Assembly: GCA_963589785.1 (NCBI GenBank)
Contig: CAVAMJ010000011.1
Span: 20,888-84,887, forward strand
DNA from: SIG603 sp963589785
GTDB taxonomy: Bacteria; Bacillota; Clostridia; Oscillospirales; Acutalibacteraceae
Direction: 5' to 3'
DNA: 64,000 nt
Shown here: in pieces, positions 42,501 through 50,753 of the stretch
How positions within the stretch are numbered: position 1 is the first letter of the stretch
Layout of the letters: every line of letters starts with the position of its first letter
Translations under genes and position numbers: made by a program
Notes under the pieces: generated by a model
What the model saw: the letters and a program-made list of their open reading frames with translations, nothing else
The model's database searches: none
What the model was told of the DNA's origin: nothing

Positions 42501-43357
42501 CAGCGTTTCTCCACCTCACGAAGCATTTCCTCAAGAAATGCCGGTAAATAAAATGCTCCGACATGTAAGCGGCTTGTGTAATATTTAGTACGCATGTTAA
42601 GCGAATTCCAAGCCTCAGCATCCATATCGTTAATCGGATGATATTTTTTGCTAGCAAAGCCAAAAAGCCAGTAGCCGGCCGCAAAGGTTGGGATATGAGC
42701 CTGATATACCTTGCTTATCGGAAATGTTCCCGCTATTCTCTGGTGAGAGCGCTTCATAGCGTTCGCATCCTCAGAATAGAAAGGACTTCCCTGCTGGTTA
42801 ACCATTATGCCGTCCTCACGAAGCGCATTGTAACAGCTGCCGTAAAATTCCTTTGTGAAAAGTCCCTCCGAGGGGCCAAACGGATCTGACGAATCAACGA
42901 TGATAATATCGTACTCATCCTCACATTTTCTGATGAATTTGAGCGCATTTCCGTAGTAAATATGTACTCGGCGATCGTCCATACGGCAAGCATTTCCCGG
43001 CAAATATGCTCGGCAAGCCTCTATAACCTGTGGGTCCATTTCGACCAAATCTATTCTCTCAACTCTGTCGTAACGGGTAAGTTCCTTGACTACGCCGCCG
43101 TCACCGGCACCGATGACAAGGATATCCTTAGCCTTTTTGTGCACGGACATCGGCACATGAGTTATCATCTCGTCATAGATAAATTCATCTCTCTCCGTAA
43201 GCATGACATTTCCGTCAAGCGTCAGCACTCGTCCGAATTCAGGTGTCTCGAAAATATCTATGCGCTGATAGTCGCTCTGCTTAGAGTAAAGCTGACGGTC
43301 AACCCTTATGCTGTGCTTAACATCAGGTGTATGAAATTCAGAAAACCACATTTCCAT
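42500..43357 (-). CDS. speE: Spermidine synthase-type aminopropyltransferase
   Basis: 285 aa. MEMWFSEFHTPDVKHSIRV is the usual SpeE N-terminus; then RVLTLDGNVMLTERDEFIYD, the SAM-type motif ILVIGAGDGGVVKEL, VEMDPQVIEACR and catalytic Asp region IIIVDSSDPFGPSEGLFT. It moves an aminopropyl group from decarboxylated SAM to putrescine or a similar acceptor. The donor enzyme SpeD is not in this window. GGGGAGGGG precedes the ATG, 14 nt after the speA stop. Confidence 0.93.
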   Translation of the reverse strand: MEMWFSEFHTPDVKHSIRVDRQLYSKQSDYQRIDIFETPEFGRVLTLDGNVMLTERDEFIYDEMITHVPMSVHKKAKDILVIGAGDGGVVKELTRYDRVERIDLVEMDPQVIEACRAYLPGNACRMDDRRVHIYYGNALKFIRKCEDEYDIIIVDSSDPFGPSEGLFTKEFYGSCYNALREDGIMVNQQGSPFYSEDANAMKRSHQRIAGTFPISKVYQAHIPTFAAGYWLFGFASKKYHPINDMDAEAWNSLNMRTKYYTSRLHVGAFYLPAFLEEMLREVEKR

Positions 43358-43371
43358 TTAATCCCCTCCCC

Positions 43372-44838
43372 TTAAGCCAAAACATTAAGGCGCAAAATAT
43401 CAGGGTCTTCAGGTCCTGTCATACTGCATCCCTTTGCCTTGGCATACTCGATATAATCTAAAATCTCCGCTGTGATACGCTCACCCGGTGCTAAAATCGG
43501 AATTCCCGGAGGATAGCACATGACAAACTCACTGCATACCATTCCTTCAGTCTCACGAAGCGGCAAGCTTTTTTTCGGCGCATAAAAAGCTTCCTGTGGG
43601 CTTGCGGCAACCTCCGGATCGATGTACTCCTGACTCAAAAGTCCTGCACCGTCGGTGTGATAGCGGCGCTTGATCTCTGCAAGTGCGCTGACAAGTCTCT
43701 CCACCTCCTGAGGGCGGTCACCGATAGAAAGATAAGCGAGAATATTGCCTATGTCGCCGAACTCAATTTGAATATCGTACTCATCACGAAGAATATCATA
43801 AACCTCAATACCCGCAAGACCGATGTCAAGCGTGTGGATACTCAGCTTAGTTATATCAAAATCGAAGACAGAGTTTCCGTTGCAAAGCTCTTTACCAAAG
43901 GCATAGTATCCGCCGACTGCGTTTATTTCCTCTCGTGCATACTCCGCCATATCCGCCACCTGATGGAAAACCTGTCGGCCTCTGAGCGCAAGATTTCTGC
44001 GTGAAATATCAAGGCTCGACATGAGAAGATAACTGCCCGAAGTCGTTTGAGTTAAGTTAATTATCTGTCTCACATATCCCGCATGAACATTGGGGCCCGT
44101 GAGCAAAAGGCTCGACTGCGTAAGGCTTCCGCCGCTCTTGTGCATGGAAACAGATGCCATATCCGCTCCCGCCGCCATAGCGGAAACGGGAAGTCCGCCG
44201 CCAAAATAGAAATGAGTTCCGTGGGCTTCGTCGGCAAGACAAAGCATTCCCGCATCATGAGCCATACGCACTATCGCACGAAGATCACTGCAAATTCCGT
44301 AGTAAGTCGGGTTGTTGACAAGCACGGCAACGGCATTGGGGTGCTCCGCAATCGCCTTAGCAACCTGCTCACGCTTCATTCCGAGGCTAATTCCGAGTCG
44401 GTTATCAACCTCCGGATTTACATAAACGGGAATTGCACCGCACAAAACGAGTGCATTAAGCACACTGCGGTGAACATTTCTTGGCAATATAATCTCGTCA
44501 CCACGCTTGCAAGCGGTCAGCACCATGCTTTGCACAGAGCTTGTCGTGCCGCCGACCATCAAAAAAGCGTGTGCCGCACCGAATGCATCGGCGGCGAGCT
44601 CCTCTGCTTCTCTGATGACAGATACAGGGTGACACAGGTTATCAAGCGGCTTCATGCTGTTTACATCCACACCGACACACTGCTGACCGAGAAAGGCGGT
44701 AAGCTCGGGATTTCCTCTTCCCCTCTTGTGACCGGGCACGTCAAACGGAACGACACGCATTCTGCGAAAATTCTCCAGCGCCTCGTGTATGGGAGCACGG
44801 TGCTGGTCAAGTCGAGAGCGCTTCTTGTCTTGGTTCAT
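43372..44838 (-). CDS. speA: Arginine decarboxylase, Orn/Lys/Arg decarboxylase (fold type I) family
   Basis: 488 aa from the ATG at 44838, which has GGAGG four bases before; a 17-codon upstream extension would run through the leader terminator. Family stretches: VPFDVPGHKRGRGNPEL, DVNSMKPLDNLCHP, FLMVGGTTSSVQSMVL, NVHRSVLNALVL, DEAHGTHFYF and the PLP-Lys in SMHKSGGSLTQSS. The length matches the short Bacillus SpeA type. With agmatinase downstream, arginine is the most likely substrate, giving agmatine; lysine or ornithine remain possible. It is the first gene of the polyamine operon. Confidence 0.9.
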   Translation of the reverse strand: MNQDKKRSRLDQHRAPIHEALENFRRMRVVPFDVPGHKRGRGNPELTAFLGQQCVGVDVNSMKPLDNLCHPVSVIREAEELAADAFGAAHAFLMVGGTTSSVQSMVLTACKRGDEIILPRNVHRSVLNALVLCGAIPVYVNPEVDNRLGISLGMKREQVAKAIAEHPNAVAVLVNNPTYYGICSDLRAIVRMAHDAGMLCLADEAHGTHFYFGGGLPVSAMAAGADMASVSMHKSGGSLTQSSLLLTGPNVHAGYVRQIINLTQTTSGSYLLMSSLDISRRNLALRGRQVFHQVADMAEYAREEINAVGGYYAFGKELCNGNSVFDFDITKLSIHTLDIGLAGIEVYDILRDEYDIQIEFGDIGNILAYLSIGDRPQEVERLVSALAEIKRRYHTDGAGLLSQEYIDPEVAASPQEAFYAPKKSLPLRETEGMVCSEFVMCYPPGIPILAPGERITAEILDYIEYAKAKGCSMTGPEDPDILRLNVLA

Positions 44839-45284
44839 TTTTCCTCCGTTCTCGATTCCCTCACAAAACAAAAAACGCAAGCCGCACAAAAGTGCAAACT
44901 TGCGTTAAAATTCAGCATTATTTTGTAACAGAATATACCCGTACGACAAAATATCCCGAAGCATGAAAATGCAACAAGATATAATCTAACAAACAGGATT
45001 ATTCCGAATTATTCAAAAAGGCTGGGCGAGTCAGAGTCTATACAGCAATCTTACTTTTACTACTCTTTATTGACCGTTTCACAAGTCTGCACACCAAAAT
45101 GTGCAATTTCATGGTTGTAAAGGAACCAACTTATAAAATTTGAGCTTTTAACTCAATCAATAATGCAACTTTAGTTGCTAATCGGCAGTGGACCCGGCTG
45201 TCCGTATGGCCTTAGCCCCGTTGGGCGGTCCTTAGGTAAAATGCTTTGAAAAACTCTTACAAACTCGATTCGTCTTTCAAAATC
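44839..45284 (-). ncRNA. Long structured leader of speA, candidate attenuating cis-regulatory RNA
   Basis: The predicted promoter gives a leader of about 445 nt. Near the 5' end a GC-rich domain (45175-45235) folds as a three-way junction: GGACC (45227-45231) with GGTCC (45190-45194), GCCC/GGGC with loop AACG (45215-45226), and GGC/GCC (45196-45211), with CTAA/TTAG outside. Perfect hairpins follow: GCAACU/AGUUGC (45165-45178) and UGCACA/UGUGCA (about 45090-45110). An intrinsic terminator lies 22 nt before speA. The order sensor, spacer, terminator, gene is that of a transcriptional riboswitch or attenuator. The domain does not match a riboswitch class I recognise. No well-initiated leader peptide was found. 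Confidence 0.55.
44860..44906 (-). terminator. Intrinsic terminator inside the speA leader (attenuator)
   Basis: On the minus strand AACGCAAG pairs with CTTGCGTT, extended by TGCAC/GTGC around TTTT, and is followed by TTTTTTGTTTTGTG. It ends about 22 nt upstream of the speA start codon, downstream of the speA promoter, so speA is expressed only if it is bypassed. Confidence 0.85.
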
Positions 45285-45290
45285 GAGGCA

Positions 45291-45319
45291 AGTATAACAT
45301 AGCTTTTTTTCAGTGTCAA
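45291..45319 (-). promoter_or_regulatory. Sigma-A promoter of the polyamine operon leader
   Basis: Minus-strand TTGACA (45314-45319), 17-nt spacer, TATACT (45291-45296). It predicts a transcript start near 45284, about 445 nt ahead of speA. Confidence 0.8.
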
Positions 45320-45329
45320 CAATTTTTTT

Positions 45330-45380
45330 GACAGAAAAGAAAAGCGCACCTCAGAAAACGGCTCTGAGGTGCGCTTTGTT
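45330..45380 (-). terminator. Terminator after the histidine kinase gene
   Basis: AAAGCGCACCTCAGA pairs perfectly with TCTGAGGTGCGCTTT, and on the minus strand TCTTTTCT follows. It separates the two-component operon from the speA promoter. Confidence 0.88.
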
Positions 45381-45389
45381 GACTGAAAT

Positions 45390-46655
45390 TTATTTTAACT
45401 CGGCTGTGATGATCAATCGACCGTCATTGTAGTCGGAACGAATGCTTCCCTTGTGACCTTCCGCTATGCTTCTTGCAATCGAAAGTCCGATGCCAAAGCC
45501 TCCTGTTGAGGAATTTCTCGAGGAATCCATGCGGTAAAATCTATCGAACATTCTCTTGAGACTTTCCTCCTCAGGCTCTTCGCAAGCATTGGAAACCGTC
45601 AGCTTCACGCCGTGTCTGAGTTTCTCGAGAGACAAATTAATATCACTGTTCGGTGTTGCATATTTGACCGCATTATCCGCTAAAATCGAAACAAGCTGTC
45701 TTACTGCATACTCGTCACCGCAGTAGCTCAAATTCGGTGTGACGGAAATATTTAAACCAAGTCCACGCTCAGCCGCATAATCACGAAATGACTCCGCCGT
45801 CTGAATTACGGCCTCACTTACCTGAAATTCGCTCATTTTGAGGGGACTTTCGTCCTCGTCCATTCGTGAGAGCGTAACAAGGGAATTGACAAGCGATGTC
45901 AGCTTTTCCGTTTGAGCCTCAGCTTTATCAATCCACTTTTGCTTTCCTACCTCCATCTCGAGAACTCGAAGACTTGTGGAAATGACGGTTATCGGTGTCT
46001 TTAGCTCATGGCTTGCATCCGTGATGAACTGCTTCTGCTTTTTTGTGCTCTGAACCACAGGGTCAATCGCACGAGCGGAAAACAACACAACAAGCGTGAA
46101 CACAAGAAGTATGCACATAACATCAGCCGCCAAAGACCACAGAAGTATATTTCTCAGCGTTCGAAGCTGTTGATAACAATCTAAAAATATTGCGGTATAA
46201 TCGCCGTCATCTGCCTCATAAACCGCATATCGATAGCTTTTATACACACCGTAACCCGTGCCGTGCTTCACGGCAACAGCAAGATACTCACCTACCGTCT
46301 CTGTCGTAACGGCGGCAATACGGGTCAAATTCGCCTCGGTCATAGTTCCGTCAGAATTAAAACACAGCACAAAAAATCGAGTAGAAAACGGAGTTTCCTT
46401 ATTGAATGGGCCGTTTTGATTTGTGTTTTTGGGAGCGGCAGAATTATTGTCGTTTTTTATATCGGGCGGCTCCTCGTGCGTTTGATTTTGCGGAATAGTT
46501 CCCTCGTTTGTGTGAATTAAATCGAGAGTTTGGCGCTGGTCGCTGTCCGTAGAAATGACCATTGCGATATTTAGTATCAAGGTCAAAATCAGCATGACTG
46601 CCGCAACAGACAACGTGGCGATTTTGATGAATTTCTTTCTTAAGCGGCGAATCAT
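45390..46655 (-). CDS. Sensor histidine kinase
   Basis: 421 aa. Two membrane helices (about 12-35 and 172-193) enclose an extracellular domain of about 135 residues with a Gln/Asn/Pro-rich start. The H-box is DASHELKTP with His216; ATPase boxes are ILADNAVKYA (N), then RFYRMDSSRNSSTGGFGIGL (F and G1/G2). It phosphorylates the OmpR-type regulator encoded four bases upstream (overlapping). Context (VTC, DUF4956, Cthe_2159-like lipoprotein) suggests control of a cell-surface or polyphosphate function. Confidence 0.92.
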   Translation of the reverse strand: MIRRLRKKFIKIATLSVAAVMLILTLILNIAMVISTDSDQRQTLDLIHTNEGTIPQNQTHEEPPDIKNDNNSAAPKNTNQNGPFNKETPFSTRFFVLCFNSDGTMTEANLTRIAAVTTETVGEYLAVAVKHGTGYGVYKSYRYAVYEADDGDYTAIFLDCYQQLRTLRNILLWSLAADVMCILLVFTLVVLFSARAIDPVVQSTKKQKQFITDASHELKTPITVISTSLRVLEMEVGKQKWIDKAEAQTEKLTSLVNSLVTLSRMDEDESPLKMSEFQVSEAVIQTAESFRDYAAERGLGLNISVTPNLSYCGDEYAVRQLVSILADNAVKYATPNSDINLSLEKLRHGVKLTVSNACEEPEEESLKRMFDRFYRMDSSRNSSTGGFGIGLSIARSIAEGHKGSIRSDYNDGRLIITAELK

Positions 46656-47326
46656 GAATGATCCTCCAACAGGTATCCGAGTCCTCTGTTTGCCGTGAGG
46701 GTTGCCCTTGAGCCGATAGATTTTAATTTCTTTCTAAGATTAGAAATATTCACCCAAACAACGTTTATTTCAGCGTCATTATCCCAGCCCCAGACCTTAA
46801 TCATTATTCTCTCCGCCGAGAAAACTTGGTTCGGATTTCTCATAAAAAGCTCCATAATCTGAAACTCCTTGCCGCTGAGTCGAAGACTCTCTTTTCCGCA
46901 AGTTAACAGACCCGTGTCAGGGTCTAAGCTTAGGTCGGAAAAAGAAAGCAGTGTCGGTCGGTAGGCTTCACTTCTTCGAAGCATTGCTCGCACACGGCTT
47001 ATCAGCTCATCGGGCGCAAATGGCTTTGGCAAATAGTCGTCCGCTCCCGCATTGAAGCCGATAATTCGGTCGTCTGTCTCTCCCTTTGCCGTAAGCATCA
47101 TTATGGGGGTTTCGCAGTGCTCTGCACGAAGCTTTTGAAGCACCTCGATACCGTTCATTTTTGGCATCATTACATCGAGGATAATCGCATCGTAATTTCC
47201 CGTTATACCGTATTCGTAAGCATCAAATCCGTTGTGAACCGTATCTGTGGCAAAATGATTTTTCTCAAAGAAAACAGTCAAAACCTCTGCCAAATCCAAC
47301 TCGTCCTCCGCAATCAAAAGACGCAT
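46652..47326 (-). CDS. OmpR-family response regulator
   Basis: 224 aa from the ATG at 47326; a GTG three codons earlier would be too close to the AAGGAG box. Receiver domain: LLIAEDELDLAEV, phosphoacceptor Asp51 in AIILDVMMPKMNG, LTAKGETDD and LPKPFAPDELI. The C-terminal winged helix runs from SFSDLSLDPDTGLL to TANRGLGYLLE. It overlaps the kinase gene by four bases. It is a good candidate for binding the CTTTAGG direct repeats in the nearby divergent promoter. Confidence 0.93.
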   Translation of the reverse strand: MRLLIAEDELDLAEVLTVFFEKNHFATDTVHNGFDAYEYGITGNYDAIILDVMMPKMNGIEVLQKLRAEHCETPIMMLTAKGETDDRIIGFNAGADDYLPKPFAPDELISRVRAMLRRSEAYRPTLLSFSDLSLDPDTGLLTCGKESLRLSGKEFQIMELFMRNPNQVFSAERIMIKVWGWDNDAEINVVWVNISNLRKKLKSIGSRATLTANRGLGYLLEDHS

Positions 47327-47381
47327 AAAAATCACTCTCCTTTGCCTTTCAGTATACCGACACGCCGCTTTAATTTCAAGC

Positions 47382-48047
47382 TTAGAGCGACACTTCCTTC
47401 ATCACATTTCTGCTGCACTGAATTGTGAGATTGCCGTTGCGGCATCTCAAATCATCAAGAAATGCTTTTGGCACGCTTTTGCCTGAAAGCATAATGCGAT
47501 ACTCAAGGTCAAACATAGTTCCCATATTCGTAGTCTTCACTCTCACAAGCTCGTAATCACTTGTATATTCATCTAAAATATCGTCAAAAAGTCCCTCGTA
47601 ATCGAGGTTTTCGGGAACGGTAATACGCAAAATTCTCTCCGACTCGTTTCTCTGTCCGAAATGAAGTAAGGTTAAAACCATGAGCAAGCCGCCAGCAAGC
47701 ACGAATGTGAGAACAGCAAGCACAACATAACCCATACCCGTTGCAAGACCCACTGCCATAGCAAGAAAAATAACGGCTATCTCACGGGCTGTGCCCGGCT
47801 GAGAACGAAATCTGACGAGTCCAAATGCACCTGCAACGGCAACTCCCGCACCGATATTCCCGTTGACAAGCATTATCACAACCTGAACGGCAACAGGCAA
47901 CACGGCAAGAGTGAGTGCAAGGCTTTGGCTTGACCTCTCACGGTACATTGCAACGAGCGCAAGCCCGATACCAAGCACCATGGAAACAGCGGTGCAGATA
48001 AGAAAAGCACCGAGAGTAATTTGAGAACCTATAATTGAGTTAAGCAC
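47382..48047 (-). CDS. DUF4956 membrane protein
   Basis: 221 aa from the GTG at 48047, whose GGAGGA site lies in the last codons of the upstream gene; the open frame beyond this runs into that gene. Four membrane helices in the first 130 residues (ITLGAFLICTAVSMVLGIGL and three more), with AFGLVRFRSQPGTAREIAVI conserved in the family. A soluble C-terminal domain of about 90 residues follows. DUF4956 genes commonly pair with VTC-domain polymerases, as here, but their role is not established. Confidence 0.85.
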   Translation of the reverse strand: MLNSIIGSQITLGAFLICTAVSMVLGIGLALVAMYRERSSQSLALTLAVLPVAVQVVIMLVNGNIGAGVAVAGAFGLVRFRSQPGTAREIAVIFLAMAVGLATGMGYVVLAVLTFVLAGGLLMVLTLLHFGQRNESERILRITVPENLDYEGLFDDILDEYTSDYELVRVKTTNMGTMFDLEYRIMLSGKSVPKAFLDDLRCRNGNLTIQCSRNVMKEVSL

Positions 48048-48768
48048 AGGAAATATCCTCCTTAATATTTTTTCTGTCTTTTGCACGTGGCATATCATAG
48101 CGGTAACAAGCACCGTATTTTGAGAAAGATGTCGGATAAGCTTTCGCCTTTGATAGAAGGTGACTTAGCCAAAGCGGTGCGGTATCGGGGATTTTTATCT
48201 CCATCAGCACGTCGCCGTAACCCGATATCGGTGCTCCGTAGTCTCCGTAACGCAAATCAAGTCTGTCTGTTCTCCAGCGCAGATTTGTATCAAAGGTAAT
48301 TCTAAGTTCCGGATCTTCAATGCCCGCAAAAGCGAGTCTGTCATATCCGATAAAAACCTTCGGCTTGGTGTGGTAGAACTGCTGAAACCACTCTATCTCA
48401 CGTCCTATTTGACCGTAATCGGCTTCATTTTGATTTCCGTTCAGATAATCAAAAACCTCATTCGCTCCGCAAGTAATTCTTCTTTTATATACTATTCCGT
48501 CGTACTTTTTCTTGATTTCAACAAATACCTTTGAGTCGTTCTTTGCCGTTCCATAGCTTCTCACCCTAAGTTTTTCTTTATACTTTGGCTTTTCGAGCGA
48601 GGCTCTTATCAATCGCCAGTCGTCCGTATCGTAATATATATTGCAAATTGTGTACTGACCGTACACGTCCTTTTTCATATAAGGCTTCATGCCCTCCAAA
48701 ATCACTTCCTGTTGTGCTTTTGTGAGGCAATATTTCTTTTCGTATCGCTTAAAACAGTTTTGTGCCAT
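48040..48768 (-). CDS. VTC-domain polyphosphate polymerase-like protein
   Basis: 242 aa. The VTC tunnel fold is recognisable from KRYEKKYCLTKAQ, ICNIYYDTDDWRLIRASL, YKEKLRVRSYG, VFVEIKKKYDGIVYKRRI, RLAFAGIEDPELRITFD and the closing DVLMEIKIPD. The basic residues that line the tunnel (KEKLRVR, KKKYDG, YKRR) and the metal-binding Glu of EIK are present. It may make polyphosphate at the membrane or bind it; activity in bacteria is little tested. Start ATG has GGAGG before it. It overlaps DUF4956 by eight bases. Confidence 0.85.
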   Translation of the reverse strand: MAQNCFKRYEKKYCLTKAQQEVILEGMKPYMKKDVYGQYTICNIYYDTDDWRLIRASLEKPKYKEKLRVRSYGTAKNDSKVFVEIKKKYDGIVYKRRITCGANEVFDYLNGNQNEADYGQIGREIEWFQQFYHTKPKVFIGYDRLAFAGIEDPELRITFDTNLRWRTDRLDLRYGDYGAPISGYGDVLMEIKIPDTAPLWLSHLLSKAKAYPTSFSKYGACYRYDMPRAKDRKNIKEDISCA

Positions 48769-48791
48769 GAAGATTTCCTCCTTTTGCCAGA

Positions 48792-48873
48792 ATGTTACAA
48801 AGCGAACCTAAAATTAGCCTAAAGAAAAATTTAAAACTTTCTTTAGGCTGTCTTTAGGTTCAATTTTTATAAT
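48792..48873. promoter_or_regulatory. Divergent promoter with mirrored response-regulator-like direct repeats
   Basis: Plus side: CTTTAGG at 48841-48847 and 48852-48858 (11-nt period), then 9 nt, then TATAAT at 48868-48873. Minus side, mirrored: TTTTAGG (48807-48813) and CTTTAGG (48818-48824), 11-nt period, then 9 nt, then TAACAT (48792-48797). The repeats sit at the -35 positions, which fits activation of both promoters by an OmpR-type regulator. Confidence 0.7.
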
Positions 48874-48902
48874 GCAGTCATCAAAACAAAAGGAGAGACA
48901 AA

Positions 48903-50696
48903 ATGAAACGACATATTACAATAATATTGGCGCTTGCAATCGCGGCTTCGCTTGTCGGATGCACTACTGACACAGCCGCTCAAAGCAGCTCAAGCGTATC
49001 TGTCAGCACTCAAGAGAACTCATCGTCGTCCTCATCTCAAAGCACTGAAGAAACAAGTACACAAAATTCATCGGAAGCGGTAACGATTACTTTTACCGAC
49101 AGTGAAGCGAGCACAGATGCCGACAATGTAAAGACAGACGGCACAGCGGTCACAATCTCTGAATCGGGTACATATATTCTCACTGGCAGCTGTTCGGACG
49201 GTTCGGTTAAGGTTAAAAAGGGCACAACAGGCGTAACGCTTATTTTATCCGATTTAAACCTTTCAAACAGCACCACCGCACCGATAGTCATAGGCAAATC
49301 AAGCGAAGTAACTATCGAGGCGGCTGAGGGCACAAGCAATACTCTTAGCGACACAGAGCAGAATAACGACACTGAATACACGGATAACCAAGATGCCGAG
49401 AATGCCGTTATCAAGTGCAAGGACGGCTCAAGCGTCACTCTTTGCGGAAGCGGTACTTTGACGATAAACGCAAACGGAAAAAACGGTATTAAATCCGGTG
49501 CGACCGACACAGAGACATCAAAGGAAGCATCTCTTACTATAAAAGAATTAACTCTCAATATTACAGCTTCGGTAAACGATGCCGTCAATGCAGAAAATCT
49601 ACTTAATATCGAGAGCGGAACACTCACGATTGATGCCGCCGATGACGGTCTTCACTGTGATTTAACGATGAATGTGGGCGCAGACGACACAGACGGGCCT
49701 ACCATAACAATCACAAACGCTTATGAGGGTATAGAAGCCGCTTCTCTCAATATCTTATCGGGCAACATAGACATCACATGCACGGACGATTGCCTCAATG
49801 CCGCAAACGGCGATTTGACAAACTATTCCTTTGAGATGAATATCTCAGGCGGAACAATCAAAGCCTACACCACAACGGGTGACGGATTTGACTCCAACGG
49901 ATCTATGACAATCTCAGGCGGCAACATCGAGGTTTGGACTGCAAACACAGCAGACAATCAGCCGCTTGACGCCGAAGAAACCATTAATATAACAGGCGGA
50001 ACGGTACTTGCCGCAGGCGGAAGCAACGGCATGGGCATTTCGATTAAAAGTGAAAATGCATTTGTCACCTTCGGTAACACCGAGGGCATGGGCGGAAATA
50101 TGGGCGGCGGTCCTCAGGGCGGCGGTCAGCCTGAACAGGGCGGCAATCCTCCGCAGATGAACAGTGAAGATAGTGACAGCTCTCAGCCAAGCGGCACCCC
50201 AGCTCCTATGGAAAACGGCTCCGATAATTCAATGCCTGAAGGAACTCCTCCGACTGACGGCGAAGCCCCTGAAGCACCTACAGGAAATGCACCTCAGGGC
50301 GAAAACGGCACAGACAATAATCAGCCGCAAATGCCAAATGGTGATAGCTCACAGAAAGAATCAAGCCTCGGAGTAAATGCCGACAATGAATTTACTATCA
50401 CTGATTCTGATGGAAATGTAGTTTATACAGGCAAGGCTCTTTGCAATGCATCGTATGTATTTTACTCTTCGGCTGATTTGAATACCGACAGCGCTTACAC
50501 CTTAACAGCCGATGAGACAAGCACAGAATCTACCGCACAGACAGAATTAACAGGAAATCAAATGGGCGGTCAGCCGTTCGGCGGCGATATGGGCAGCAAC
50601 GGAAACGGCACAGAACCAAACTTTGAGGTAGGTACAGAGGCAAGTTCTTCCGAAGCAAGTGAAGACTCTGAAAAAAGCGAATCAAGCAATTCTTAA
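48903..50696 (+). CDS. Cthe_2159-like carbohydrate-binding lipoprotein
   Basis: 597 aa. Lipobox SLVGC with Cys20, then a Ser/Gln/Thr-rich linker to about residue 60. Residues 75-400 form a right-handed repeat fold of short beta strands (TVKTDGTAVTISESGTYIL and onward, with IESGTLTIDAADDGLH, ISGGTIKAYTTTGDGFDS and ISGGNIEVWTA). This is like Cthe_2159 of Clostridium thermocellum, which binds cellulose or acidic sugars with calcium. A Gly/Gln/Pro/Asn-rich low-complexity region occupies about 400-490, then a small beta domain and a Ser/Glu tail. It probably lies on the outer membrane face or wall. It is divergent from the VTC cluster and shares its repeats. AGGAG precedes the ATG. Confidence 0.82.
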   Translation: MKRHITIILALAIAASLVGCTTDTAAQSSSSVSVSTQENSSSSSSQSTEETSTQNSSEAVTITFTDSEASTDADNVKTDGTAVTISESGTYILTGSCSDGSVKVKKGTTGVTLILSDLNLSNSTTAPIVIGKSSEVTIEAAEGTSNTLSDTEQNNDTEYTDNQDAENAVIKCKDGSSVTLCGSGTLTINANGKNGIKSGATDTETSKEASLTIKELTLNITASVNDAVNAENLLNIESGTLTIDAADDGLHCDLTMNVGADDTDGPTITITNAYEGIEAASLNILSGNIDITCTDDCLNAANGDLTNYSFEMNISGGTIKAYTTTGDGFDSNGSMTISGGNIEVWTANTADNQPLDAEETINITGGTVLAAGGSNGMGISIKSENAFVTFGNTEGMGGNMGGGPQGGGQPEQGGNPPQMNSEDSDSSQPSGTPAPMENGSDNSMPEGTPPTDGEAPEAPTGNAPQGENGTDNNQPQMPNGDSSQKESSLGVNADNEFTITDSDGNVVYTGKALCNASYVFYSSADLNTDSAYTLTADETSTESTAQTELTGNQMGGQPFGGDMGSNGNGTEPNFEVGTEASSSEASEDSEKSESSNS

Positions 50697-50716
50697 TCCA
50701 TATTTAATATAAACAG

Positions 50717-50753
50717 AAAAAGACCGATAACGCAGAATGTTATCGGTCTTTTC
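50717..50753 (+). terminator. Terminator after Cthe_2159-like gene
   Basis: AAAAGACCGATAAC pairs with GTTATCGGTCTTTT around GCAGAAT; T runs follow on both strands. Confidence 0.9.

Noticed and set aside
44836..44924. 27-codon frame overlapping the speA start (begins MLNF)
   Set aside because: It has no ribosome binding site and lies on the terminator stem; no regulatory amino acid run is visible.
44083..44928. 281-codon open frame antisense to speA
   Set aside because: Composition is that of a reverse-frame shadow, and it would run across the speA terminator and leader.
45020..45108. 24-codon frame in the speA leader (begins MKLHIL)
   Set aside because: No ribosome binding site; the region is explained better as hairpin RNA.
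49100..50400. Repetitive DNA in the Cthe_2159-like gene as a possible CRISPR or tandem array
   Set aside because: The repetition is at protein level (short beta-strand and Gly/Gln repeats) and there are no exact repeats with constant spacers.
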